From NCBI GenBank assembly GCA_947169985.1, contig CAMVRW010000004.1:1-24881 (forward strand): a stretch of 24,881 nucleotides of DNA. The letters run 5' to 3'. A program made the translations under genes and the position numbers. This document shows positions 16,117 through 24,045 of this stretch, in pieces (position 1 is the stretch's first letter; each line of letters opens with the position of its first letter). The notes below the pieces were generated by a model that was given only the letters and a program-made list of their open reading frames with translations, did no database searches and was not told the DNA's origin. This DNA comes from an uncultured Butyrivibrio sp. (GTDB lineage: Bacteria > Bacillota > Clostridia > Lachnospirales > Lachnospiraceae).

Positions 16117-18255
16117 TCATTTCCAAGTGTCGTCTTTTATCTCATCTGCATATCTGCAGCAGGAGATATACTTCCACCTGTCATTATAATAGAATGGCAG
16201 GATCATGTACATCTGCATTCTTCCATTATCCTTTTCCATAGCTGAGTGGTAATAGTCGATCACATAATCCACACCCTGCTCCTTGCACCTGTCTCTGACA
16301 GTAGGGATGTAATAAAACTTCCTGAACCTCTCTCTGTCCTCGGGGTACAGATACATGTCGGAGTAGATCTTTACTGCTTCTACAGCGTCCATTTCTTTTT
16401 CTGCAACAGCCAGCTGATCTGTATTAAGGAAGATGTTCTGCACAGTGCCATTATCATCATAAAGATCCACCCTGAAATACTGGTTAAACACATGGGCCAT
16501 GGCCACCTGAAGGGAATCTGCCGTATCCGATTCGCCGTGGATAGACACATTCCTGGAAACCAGCGCATAGGCTGCCTTATTCTCATGTCTCGAAAGGAAT
16601 CTCACCTTGTGCCTTATGATATTTCCACTTGTGATAATATCCGCCTCAGACCTGTGACCCTTTGCAGCTTCAGCCCTATCCAAAAGAGCTATATACTCCT
16701 TTAACTCAGGAAGCTCGTCCAGAGTAGTGTATTTTTCGTTAGCCCCTTCCATACCCGCCAGCCCAAGGGTACTGAGGAAATCACGGTAAGCACTGTTAAC
16801 AAAAAGATATGTCGGAACCTTTCCATCCTCTTTCTCAGCAAAAGCTATTGGAAGGTTATTGAAAACCTCCAGGGACTTTTCCCTAAGGGGAGTAGTTCCC
16901 AGAAGATTGATATTTCCAATGCTGTCATAGTACTTGCTAAAAGCAAAATCCTCACAGACCTCTAAGCTGCAATCCACAGGTCTGTCAAAATCAGCCACAG
17001 GCTTTGGCTTTCCAAAAAGATAGCCCTGGAGCTTCTCACAGCCAATTCTCTTAAGGAATTCATACTGTTCCCGGGTCTCAACGCCCTCTGCAAGGGTATG
17101 TATACCCAGCTCTTTTGCCATATTTACTATGGTTGCAAGAATAACTTTTGTTCTTTTATTTGTATCAAAGGTCCTTAGGAAATCCATATCGATCTTAAGC
17201 ACATCAATGTCATAGTTCTTTAAGTTGTTAAAAGAGCTATAACCTGATCCAAAGTCATCCATCCAGACCTCATATCCTGCCTCCCTGAACCTTTTTATCT
17301 GCTGTCCAAGGAAATCAGAACCTGATGTGAGAGCACTCTCAGTCACCTCCACATGTAACAGTTCCACAGGAATATTGTATTTTTCTCTGCACTTATCTAC
17401 CTCTGCCAGAATATCGCAGAGCTCAAAATCAAGCTGTGACAGGTTTACAGATATGGGCTCAACAGCGAAGCCACTGTCAATGTCATCCCTAAGATCCGAA
17501 CATACCATATCTATGATGTAAGTATCCAGTTTGTGGACCAGATGTACATCCTCTAAAACCTCAACGAAAATAGCAGGTGATATCAATCCCATCTCAGGAT
17601 CCTGCCACCTTGCCAGGGCTTCATAGCCACATACCTTTCCTGTAAGAGTCCTTACTTCCTTCTGGTAATATACCTTGAAATACTTCTTTTGGAAGGCGCT
17701 CTCAAAGTTGTCGATAACGTACTGTCTGAGCTCATTTCTTTTGCTGAGCTCCTCATCAAAGAAATTGATGTCCTTATCATAGACCTTTATAATGTCGTCG
17801 CAGGCAATCTTCGCCCTGTCCACCATAACTACAGGGTCATCCTCTTTTCCTGTAGCCTGGTATATTCCGGCTTTGATTCGGACTCTAAGGCCCTTCTCAT
17901 GCTTTACAGCCGCTTCAAAAAGAAGTGACAGCCTGTCCGTTATTTCTTTTGCATCCAGGGAATCTGCAAGAATAATAAACTGATCACCGCTGGTTCTGGC
18001 TGCCAGTTCATCAGGGAAAATATTCGTAATCTCTTTTGCTAAGCCACGAAGGAACTCATTGCCTCCTACAAAGCCATATTTCTGGTTGAAGGCCTTGAAG
18101 TTCATCACATTCAAATAAATGATAACCGAACTGCTGGTAGCAGAATGGTCACCACTGCCCTGTAAATGGCTCAAAATCCCGTTCAGATTATGAAGCCCGG
18201 TGAGCTCATCGATATGGTCGTACTCTTCGCGTGGGTTCTCAGAGTTATTAATCAT
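16117..18255 (-). CDS. GGDEF-EAL protein, probable c-di-GMP phosphodiesterase
   Basis: A 712-residue protein, apparently soluble. The GGDEF domain (about 14-165) is degenerate: the signature reads SGDQF (89-93), so it should not synthesise c-di-GMP but may bind GTP. The EAL domain (about 175-425) keeps the catalytic set: E212 in YEALAR, N271 in VNLS, E303 in VEVTES, D333-D334 in DDFGSGYS, K354 in LKID, E390 in AEGVET and Q410 in LQGY. It should therefore hydrolyse c-di-GMP. The last 280 residues contain two PAS-like regions, an unusual place for the sensor. I chose the ATG at 18255 (GAGGTG just upstream) over the one at 18291, because the latter overlaps the -10 box TATAAT of the predicted promoter. 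It lies directly upstream of addB on the same strand. The domain call is firm, the activity is inferred from residues, and the signal is unknown. Confidence 0.9.
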   Translation of the reverse strand: MINNSENPREEYDHIDELTGLHNLNGILSHLQGSGDHSATSSSVIIYLNVMNFKAFNQKYGFVGGNEFLRGLAKEITNIFPDELAARTSGDQFIILADSLDAKEITDRLSLLFEAAVKHEKGLRVRIKAGIYQATGKEDDPVVMVDRAKIACDDIIKVYDKDINFFDEELSKRNELRQYVIDNFESAFQKKYFKVYYQKEVRTLTGKVCGYEALARWQDPEMGLISPAIFVEVLEDVHLVHKLDTYIIDMVCSDLRDDIDSGFAVEPISVNLSQLDFELCDILAEVDKCREKYNIPVELLHVEVTESALTSGSDFLGQQIKRFREAGYEVWMDDFGSGYSSFNNLKNYDIDVLKIDMDFLRTFDTNKRTKVILATIVNMAKELGIHTLAEGVETREQYEFLKRIGCEKLQGYLFGKPKPVADFDRPVDCSLEVCEDFAFSKYYDSIGNINLLGTTPLREKSLEVFNNLPIAFAEKEDGKVPTYLFVNSAYRDFLSTLGLAGMEGANEKYTTLDELPELKEYIALLDRAEAAKGHRSEADIITSGNIIRHKVRFLSRHENKAAYALVSRNVSIHGESDTADSLQVAMAHVFNQYFRVDLYDDNGTVQNIFLNTDQLAVAEKEMDAVEAVKIYSDMYLYPEDRERFRKFYYIPTVRDRCKEQGVDYVIDYYHSAMEKDNGRMQMYMILPFYYNDRWKYISCCRYADEIKDDTWK

Positions 18256-18289
18256 CTTCACCTCATTGTAAAGAAGTTGACTATATTTC

Positions 18290-18320
18290 ATTATACCATA
18301 TTTCCAGCATTTTTATTCAA
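18290..18320 (-). promoter_or_regulatory. Predicted promoter of the GGDEF-EAL/addBA block
   Basis: On the minus strand a perfect extended -10, TGG-TATAAT (TATAAT at 18290-18295), follows TTGAAT (18315-18320) at a long 19-nt spacing. It is the only strong promoter I see ahead of the three-gene block. Confidence 0.6.
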
Positions 18321-18329
18321 ATCATTTTA

Positions 18330-18358
18330 TTGCAGATAAGCCGGAATGTGGCTATTAT
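18330..18358 (+). promoter_or_regulatory. Predicted promoter of the S-component/UPF0340 fusion gene
   Basis: TTGCAG (18330-18335), 17 nt and TATTAT (18353-18358). The -10 box ends 6 nt before the ATG at 18365, so transcription would begin at or next to the start codon. It is divergent from the promoter at 18290-18320. Confidence 0.5.
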
Positions 18359-18364
18359 TTACTT

Positions 18365-19480
18365 ATGAAAACATTACGACAGACAAACAGAATCAGATGG
18401 GTAACCATCACCGGGGTATTTATGGCCCTGAATATCATCATGTCAAGCTTTGGAATCCCGGTTCCCGGAGGGCATCTGTACCTTTGCGATATGATAATCT
18501 GTACAGCAGCTCTTTTGCTGGATCCCGTGGCAGCCTTTATCGTTGGCGGTGTAGGGTCTTTCCTTGGTGACATGATATTTTATCCCCTGCCAATGTTCGT
18601 TTCCCTTGTGACTCATGGTCTTCAGGCAGTAGTTATTTCCCTGATTGCCCATTCAAGCATCGGCAGCTCAAAACATGCACAATTTATCCGCTCTCTTATT
18701 GCTACTTTGGTTGGTGCTGTTATAATGGTAGTTGGGTATACATTAGGTAAAACCTTTGTATACAGCACTTTTGAGTATGCAATGATCAAGCTCCCTTATG
18801 AGATTGCCCAGGCACTTCTGGGTGTCTTCGGATCCCTCCTTCTATGCTACAGAGCGGGACTAATCAGGATTTTCAGGCCATGGAGCTTAACTAACTACTA
18901 TAAGGCGGTGAATAAAATGGATTTTTCTGAAATAACAGACCAGGCAAGGCAGGCAGTTACTGAGATTCTTGATGCAGCCGGTCTTAAGGAGGGCTCCATA
19001 TTTGTGATTGGCTGTTCCTCCAGCGAAATTCTTGGTGATCAGATTGGAACTGCCACCAATATGGATTCTGCAAATGCAGTATATGACGGCATTATCCCGG
19101 TCCTGAGAGAAAGAGGCATTCTTCCTGCAGCCCAGTGCTGTGAGCACTTAAACAGAGCTCTTGTGGTGGACAGGACCACCATGGAAAAGTACGGTTTTGA
19201 ACAGGTTAACGCCATCCCTCAGCCCAATCACGCAGGTGGTGCCTTTGGAACTGTATGTTATGAGCGTTTTGATGATCCTGTTCTGGTTGAAGATATCAGG
19301 GCAAAGGCTGATGCAGGTATCGACATCGGCGGGACTATGATAGGAATGCACATGCACAGCGTAGTGGTTCCAATGCGAATCTCCCTTAGGAAGATTGGAC
19401 AGGCTCCAATAATATGTGCTCGCCACAGGCCTAAATACGTGGGCGGACAGCGCGCTATCTACGATGAAAAGTTAATGTGA
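18365..19480 (+). CDS. Fusion: ECF transporter S-component plus UPF0340 (YwlG) domain
   Basis: A 371-residue protein with two parts. Residues 1 to about 175 form a membrane domain with five or six hydrophobic segments. They carry the pattern of the ECF S-component family PF07155: IPVPGGHLYLCD (31-42), a run like LLDPVAAFIVGGVGSFLGDM (51-70), and HGLQAVV. Such proteins bind a vitamin or similar small molecule and dock on a shared ECF module. Residues about 188-366 match the UPF0340/YwlG family (TIGR01440): GCSSSEILGDQIG (216-228), CCEHLNRALV (258-267), PNHAGGAFG (287-295), DAGIDIGGTMIGMHMH (316-331) and KYVGGQRA (357-364). That family has no firmly known function. The frame is continuous, with no stop between parts. 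An internal ATG at 18917 with a near-perfect ribosome binding site could also make the UPF0340 part alone. The start at 18365 lacks a good ribosome binding site and may be leaderless. Substrate unknown. Confidence 0.85.
   Translation: MKTLRQTNRIRWVTITGVFMALNIIMSSFGIPVPGGHLYLCDMIICTAALLLDPVAAFIVGGVGSFLGDMIFYPLPMFVSLVTHGLQAVVISLIAHSSIGSSKHAQFIRSLIATLVGAVIMVVGYTLGKTFVYSTFEYAMIKLPYEIAQALLGVFGSLLLCYRAGLIRIFRPWSLTNYYKAVNKMDFSEITDQARQAVTEILDAAGLKEGSIFVIGCSSSEILGDQIGTATNMDSANAVYDGIIPVLRERGILPAAQCCEHLNRALVVDRTTMEKYGFEQVNAIPQPNHAGGAFGTVCYERFDDPVLVEDIRAKADAGIDIGGTMIGMHMHSVVVPMRISLRKIGQAPIICARHRPKYVGGQRAIYDEKLM
18902..18919 (+). promoter_or_regulatory. Internal ribosome binding site and ATG at the fusion junction
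   Basis: AAGGCGGTG (18902-18910) lies 6 nt before an in-frame ATG (18917-18919, M185), exactly where the UPF0340 domain begins. It differs from AAGGAGGTG by one base and would give a separate 187-residue UPF0340 protein, the normal family length. Confidence 0.45.
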
Positions 19481-19488
19481 CAAAATAA

Positions 19489-19527
19489 AAGTCCTCAGAG
19501 CTTTTGATAGGCTCCGAGGACTTTTTT
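19489..19527. terminator. Bidirectional intrinsic terminator
   Basis: AAGTCCTCAGAGC (19489-19501) pairs with GCTCCGAGGACTT (19511-19523) apart from one mismatch, around a 9-nt loop. T-runs flank the hairpin on both strands. It ends the fusion gene (plus) and the chemotaxis receptor gene (minus). Confidence 0.9.
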
Positions 19528-19538
19528 CATGGTCTTTA

Positions 19539-21299
19539 TTACAGTGATTTGAACTTCTGGGTTGTATCGGAAAGCTGCTCCGTAACTTCATTGTTCCTGT
19601 CGATGGCCTCAGTGATCTTCTTGATACCTCCAACGATCTCCTGGGAGCTTTCTGCAGACTGGGAAATAGCCTGGGAGCTCTCAACAATGGAGTTGCTGAT
19701 AAGCTGAACGGAATCAACCATCTCTGTCATGATATCGTTGAGGTTTTCAGCCTTGTCGTTAAAGTTGCCAAGCATCTCCTCCATAATATCTGCGGTGTGC
19801 TCGTATTTCTCACCGGTCGCTACAAATTCATCGTAATCGCTGATAACCTGACCGTTAATGTAATCAAGCACTGCCTGAGCATTCTTAGCCAGATTGTTAA
19901 CTGCCTCAGTAACCTCGTTACTGATATCCTGAATGTTGGCAGCTGTCTGTCTGCTGTTGTCAGCAAGTGAACTGATCTCAGTTGCAACAACAGAGAAGCC
20001 CTTTCCTGCCTCTCCTGCTCTGGCAGCCTCGATGGAAGCATTCAGCGCCAGGAGGTTTGTCTGGCTTGCAATATCCAGGATGACCTTTGTAAGCTCGTTA
20101 ATCTGGGCAACCTTCTCAGATTCATGAACAGATTCCATAAGTGTTCCGGAAAGCTGCTCCACCTGATCTCCAGCTTCTGCCTTTTTCTGGATGACCCTTG
20201 CCTTGAGTTCATCAGCCTCTGCCTTGATTCCGCTTGCAGTCTTTGTTCCTTCTGTAGCCTGGTCTGCAATCTCCTGAGCAGCAGCCTTAACGCCTTCCAC
20301 AGATTCATTGATATGGGAGACATTACCGGATACAGTCTCCATGCTGGCTGACAGCTCCTCTAAAGCTGCAGAGGTATTAGTAACATTGTCATCAGCCACA
20401 CGAAGCTGGGATGTAACTTCGTCCGAGGAGGCTGTAAGTACAACCGATCCCTCTTTTACATCCTTCATGATTCCCTGAAGAGTCTCAATAAAGTGATTGA
20501 TACCAGTTGTTATGAATAGAAGCTCTGACTTTGATTTTGTCTGTATCCTTGCGGTAAGATCGCCATTTCCCTGCTCAATATTGCTGATAATGACGTTGAC
20601 CTCATCAGATATACCTCTGATCTTTTTAACAATATTCTGATAGCTGATCAGGAAGCTTATTGCAATAAGAGCAATGATGACAATTATGCCGATCATGGCT
20701 GTCAGATTTCCTGACTTCAAGAGGCCAGTCATATAGTTTTTGGTATAGTTTGCAGAATCACTTATCGCCTGATCCAGTACCTTTGTGGAATGGAAAATAG
20801 CAACCTTCTGGATTTCTGCCTTATCAAACAATATGGTATAGGCTGAATCCTTATCCCCCGCATCAACCTTCGCTATAGAGGATTCGATGAATTTCAGCAT
20901 TCTCTGATACTGGGCCCTGATCTCGCTCATCTGAGCAATGGCGCTCTCGTTGCCTATGGCGGCAAAGTCGCTTTCAAGCTCCGAAATATCACCATCAATC
21001 GTGGTCTTGATGGCCTCTATCTGTGGAAGAAGAGCCTGTCTGGTCTCTTCAGCAGATGCAGCAACATAGCCTGTGGTCTGGTCATATAATGAAGTTACAT
21101 CATTTTTAAGCTCAGCCTCATGCGTGGTCAGACTCATCATGGTCTGAAACATGTCAATACTGGTGTTTGTGGAGTTCTTCATAGCTGTCATCACAAAACC
21201 CATAACAACGATGAACGCCAGCAAGATCGCCACATTGGCCGCTGCAATCTGGAACATAATAGAATTGATCTTTTTAATGCGTACTTTTTCTTCTCTCAT
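19539..21299 (-). CDS. Methyl-accepting chemotaxis protein
   Basis: A 586-residue transmembrane chemoreceptor that signals through CheW/CheA to the flagellar motor. TM1 is about 15-40 and TM2 about 199-222. Between them is an extracellular, all-helical domain of about 160 residues resembling a four-helix-bundle sensor. A HAMP-like region follows (about 222-275), then the long coiled-coil signalling domain. Its hairpin tip carries the highly conserved segments [22 protein letters not shown] and [11 protein letters not shown]. The start at 21299 has AAGGAGGGGG upstream; the longer frame from 21338 would run into the preceding gene. It lies 10 nt after a solute-binding lipoprotein gene, so both are made from one mRNA. 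That suggests the lipoprotein delivers the ligand to this receptor, which is inference. Transcription ends at the terminator at 19489-19527. Confidence 0.95.
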   Translation of the reverse strand: MREEKVRIKKINSIMFQIAAANVAILLAFIVVMGFVMTAMKNSTNTSIDMFQTMMSLTTHEAELKNDVTSLYDQTTGYVAASAEETRQALLPQIEAIKTTIDGDISELESDFAAIGNESAIAQMSEIRAQYQRMLKFIESSIAKVDAGDKDSAYTILFDKAEIQKVAIFHSTKVLDQAISDSANYTKNYMTGLLKSGNLTAMIGIIVIIALIAISFLISYQNIVKKIRGISDEVNVIISNIEQGNGDLTARIQTKSKSELLFITTGINHFIETLQGIMKDVKEGSVVLTASSDEVTSQLRVADDNVTNTSAALEELSASMETVSGNVSHINESVEGVKAAAQEIADQATEGTKTASGIKAEADELKARVIQKKAEAGDQVEQLSGTLMESVHESEKVAQINELTKVILDIASQTNLLALNASIEAARAGEAGKGFSVVATEISSLADNSRQTAANIQDISNEVTEAVNNLAKNAQAVLDYINGQVISDYDEFVATGEKYEHTADIMEEMLGNFNDKAENLNDIMTEMVDSVQLISNSIVESSQAISQSAESSQEIVGGIKKITEAIDRNNEVTEQLSDTTQKFKSL

Positions 21300-21309
21300 G
21301 TCCCCCTCC

Positions 21310-22602
21310 TTATAGCTTTGAATACCAGTCACTGGCAACTTTTTTGAACTCTTTTAAGAATCCAGCAGCATCAAGCTCTCCCTTGGCATATTTCTGATAT
21401 ACGAAGGAGAAACCGTTCTGACCCAGGCCCTCTGCCATTTCCATCCAATGCCAGTTGGAGGTCTTTCCGGAGGAGATATAACTGGAAATAACCGGTGCAA
21501 AGGGGTCAGCTGCCACATATTTGGAATCTACGAAGGGGCTGGCAAATCCAGCCTGCTCCACAAGGATCTTCTGTCCATTATCCTCAGAACACCACTGAAG
21601 GAAAGCAAGTGCTGCGTCAACCTGCCCCTCCTTTGATACTGCCCACCAGTTAGGTGCGTTTGTAAGGATGGTATCCATGCCATCTTCAAAGGCATAGGGA
21701 ATCATTCCCACCTGGAAGCTTCCTGCCTTGGCATAGTCGTCAGATGCGGAAAGTGTTGCACCAATCCAGGAACCCTGGGTTACAAAGGCATACTTTCCTG
21801 CAGCAAAGTTAGCTACCTGTTCATCATAGGTACCATCTACCAGAAGGTCAGGGTCTGAATACTCATTGAAAAGACCTATCATCTCTGCGAAATGTGAAAA
21901 TCTGGTATCATCGATACCGCCGCCATTTTTCATAAGGTCAATATAAGTGGTATCTGTTCTTGAAAGTCCGGAGTCGATATATGCTCCCGTGATGTGGTTT
22001 CCGGCTGACCAGCCAAGGTTTTCAGGCTCAGCGCAGTAGCCTATTACCGCTTTAAGTCCCAGCTTATCCTTTTGAGCGTCAATGGTCTCAAAAGCTTTTT
22101 TCATGGCATCCGGACCTGTTATAGATGCAGGATCTACGCCTGCTTTAGAAAGAATGTCTGCATTATAAGCAAGACCTATGGCCTCTGTGGTATATGGAAA
22201 TCCCAGAGTCCCATAGGTTGGATCGATATAGGCTGCATCAGTCCTGGAAGCCCAGTCCTGATCACTCATATCAACAAGAAGTCCTTCCCAGTTGCCAAAA
22301 CCTGAGGATTCACAGGCTATGATATCAGGCATCTGGTCAGATAGATAGTAGCCCTTCAATGTAGCCTGGGCATCGACGCCTGACTGAACAGTAATGATAT
22401 TCACCTTCACTCCTGTTTCAGCCTCGTATGCCTTGCCAAGGGCCTCCATCTGAGTGGCTACCTCACTCTTAATATTTAATAAAGAGATAGAACTGGCGCT
22501 TTCGGTTGCATCAGCTTCTACCTCTTTACTTTGTCCACAGCCCACTGTGAGACACAAAAGTGACATCACAAGAGCCAGTGGGATTATTGTTTTTCTCTTC
22601 AT
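21310..22602 (-). CDS. Extracellular solute-binding lipoprotein (family 1, sugar type)
   Basis: A 430-residue surface lipoprotein. The N-terminus is a signal peptide ([16 protein letters not shown]) ending in a lipobox-like LTVGC with the lipid-bearing C22. The mature part has the pattern of family 1 ABC solute-binding proteins, which usually bind sugars: [22 protein letters not shown] near the start, a segment like [44 protein letters not shown], and [11 protein letters not shown] with [17 protein letters not shown] towards the C-terminus. The ATG at 22602 is preceded by AGGGAG; upstream in-frame codons are not conserved signal sequence. No ABC permease or ATPase gene adjoins it. Its downstream partner is a chemoreceptor gene 10 nt away. 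It may therefore serve chemotaxis, transport by a permease encoded elsewhere, or both. The ligand cannot be named. Confidence 0.92.
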   Translation of the reverse strand: MKRKTIIPLALVMSLLCLTVGCGQSKEVEADATESASSISLLNIKSEVATQMEALGKAYEAETGVKVNIITVQSGVDAQATLKGYYLSDQMPDIIACESSGFGNWEGLLVDMSDQDWASRTDAAYIDPTYGTLGFPYTTEAIGLAYNADILSKAGVDPASITGPDAMKKAFETIDAQKDKLGLKAVIGYCAEPENLGWSAGNHITGAYIDSGLSRTDTTYIDLMKNGGGIDDTRFSHFAEMIGLFNEYSDPDLLVDGTYDEQVANFAAGKYAFVTQGSWIGATLSASDDYAKAGSFQVGMIPYAFEDGMDTILTNAPNWWAVSKEGQVDAALAFLQWCSEDNGQKILVEQAGFASPFVDSKYVAADPFAPVISSYISSGKTSNWHWMEMAEGLGQNGFSFVYQKYAKGELDAAGFLKEFKKVASDWYSKL

Positions 22603-22650
22603 GGCGCAACTCCCTTCTTTATCTCCAAAAAAGCATAAGGTCGTAAAAAT

Positions 22651-22708
22651 ATTATACGATATTGCGCACACGATTTGTTTGTTCTTGACGTTATATTATA
22701 AAACTTTA
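22651..22708 (-). promoter_or_regulatory. Candidate promoters of the binding protein-chemoreceptor pair
   Basis: On the minus strand a perfect TATAAT (22651-22656) lacks a good -35. Further upstream TAAAGTTT (22701-22708) and GTCAAGAA (22682-22689), 11 nt apart, resemble a flagellar sigma-28/sigma-D promoter: the -35 is perfect and 5 of 8 bases match in the -10. Neither is decisive. Confidence 0.3.
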
Positions 22709-22713
22709 ATAAT
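22685..22713 (+). promoter_or_regulatory. Possible plus-strand promoter facing the palindromic element
   Basis: TTGACG (22685-22690), 17 nt, AATAAT (22708-22713). Transcription would start near 22720, at the very beginning of the inverted-repeat element. The sequence is AT-rich, so a chance match is possible. Confidence 0.3.
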
Positions 22714-22718
22714 TTGTT

Positions 22719-22857
22719 ACTATTCAGAGCCAAGCAGAAATACTAGAAAAGGCAACTATCGAGCTTGCTCGAATAGATGCCTTTTCTAATATTTCTATTT
22801 GGCGGATATCCGACAACTCGGAAACATTTATGTTTCCGAGTCTTGGCTCTGAATAGT
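22719..22857. repeat. 139-bp multi-hairpin element with 16-bp terminal inverted repeats
   Basis: ACTATTCAGAGCCAAG (22719-22734) and its exact complement (22842-22857) bound the element. Inside are a long near-perfect hairpin (22736-22764 with 22767-22796, two mismatches and one bulge), the palindrome CGGATATCCG (22803-22812) and a perfect hairpin CTCGGAAACAT/ATGTTTCCGAG (22817-22840). As RNA it would fold into a multi-branched structure. It begins 6 bp after the AICAR transformylase stop codon. No reading frame or obvious target-site duplication is present. It looks like a MITE- or REP-type dispersed repeat. Confidence 0.75.
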
Positions 22858-22862
22858 TCAAA

Positions 22863-24041
22863 TCAATGATGGAACAGACGAAGACCTGTAAATGCCATAA
22901 CCATATTGTGGTTATTTGCTGCCTCGATAACATTGTCATCTCTTACAGAACCGCCGGGCTGAGCCACATACTTAACGCCGCTTCTGAAGGCTCTTTCGAT
23001 GTTATCTCCAAATGGGAAGAAAGCATCTGAACCAAGGGCCACATCAGTGTTCTTGTCAAGCCAAGCTCTCTTTTCAGCCTGTGTGAATACCTCGGGCTTC
23101 TCCTTAAAGATATTCTGCCACTTGCCATCTGCAAGAACATCCATGTAGTCCTCACCGATGTAAAGATCAATAGCATTATCCCTGTCAGGGCGCTTAATGC
23201 TGTCAAGGAAAGGAAGGTTCAGAACCTGAGGAGCCTGACGAAGGAACCAGTTGTCAGCCTTTGAGCCAGCAAGTCTTGTGCAGTGGATTCTGGACTGCTG
23301 ACCTGCTCCGATTCCGATTGCCTGTCCGCCCTTTACGTAGCATACAGAGTTGGACTGAGTGTATTTAAGGGTGATAAGGGCTATCTTAAGGTCGATGAGA
23401 GCCGACTCGGGAAGGTCCTTATTGTCTGTAACGATATTCTGGAACATCTCGTCGTTGATCTCAACAAAGTTATGTCCCTGCTCGAAGGTAATACCAAAAA
23501 CCTGCTTCTTTTCGCTGTTTTCAGGAACGTAATTTGGATCAACCTTGATAACAGCGTAGTTTCCGCCCTTCTTAGCCTTTAAGATCTCAAGAGCCTCATC
23601 TGTATATCCGGGAGCAATTATGCCGTCGGAAACTTCTCTTTTAACAAGTCTTGCTGTATCAGCATCACAGACATCTGAAAGAGAGATGAAATCACCAAAG
23701 GAAGACATTCTGTCTGCGCCACGGGCTCTTGCATAAGCGTTTGCAAGAGGGCTCAGCTCTCCAAGATCCTCTACCCAGTAGATCTTCTTCTCAATATCTG
23801 TAAGTGGTGTTCCAACAGCTGCACCTGCAGGTGAAACATGCTTGAAGGATGTGGCTGCAGGAAGTCCTGTAGCTTTTTTCAGCTCAGCAACAAGCTGCCA
23901 TCCGTTAAATGCATCAAGAAGGTTGATGTATCCTGGTCTTCCGTTGAGAACCTCGATAGGAAGGTCCTGTCCGTTTTCCATGTAAACCCTTGAAGGCTTC
24001 TGGTTTGGGTTGCATCCGTATTTTAACTGAATCTCATTCAT
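22863..24041 (-). CDS. purH: AICAR transformylase (stand-alone PurH C-terminal domain)
   Basis: This enzyme transfers a formyl group from 10-formyltetrahydrofolate to AICAR to give FAICAR, the ninth step of de novo purine synthesis. The 392 residues correspond to the AICAR transformylase domain of PurH. The N-terminal IMP cyclohydrolase domain (about 200 residues of MGS fold) is missing by design, because the sequence starts directly at the transformylase N-terminus (LKYGCNPNQKPSRVY). The catalytic Lys-His pair is in SFKHVSPAG (65-73). Other family segments are ARGADRMSSFGDFISLS, GIIAPGYTDEAL, TQSNSVCYVKGGQAIGIGAGQQSR and SDAFFPFGDNIERA. The start at 24041 has AAGGAGAAC within the end of purO. 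It lies 4 nt after purO, which supplies the missing cyclohydrolase step. The reaction is assigned with high confidence. Confidence 0.96.
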   Translation of the reverse strand: MNEIQLKYGCNPNQKPSRVYMENGQDLPIEVLNGRPGYINLLDAFNGWQLVAELKKATGLPAATSFKHVSPAGAAVGTPLTDIEKKIYWVEDLGELSPLANAYARARGADRMSSFGDFISLSDVCDADTARLVKREVSDGIIAPGYTDEALEILKAKKGGNYAVIKVDPNYVPENSEKKQVFGITFEQGHNFVEINDEMFQNIVTDNKDLPESALIDLKIALITLKYTQSNSVCYVKGGQAIGIGAGQQSRIHCTRLAGSKADNWFLRQAPQVLNLPFLDSIKRPDRDNAIDLYIGEDYMDVLADGKWQNIFKEKPEVFTQAEKRAWLDKNTDVALGSDAFFPFGDNIERAFRSGVKYVAQPGGSVRDDNVIEAANNHNMVMAFTGLRLFHH

Positions 24042-24045
24042 CGTA

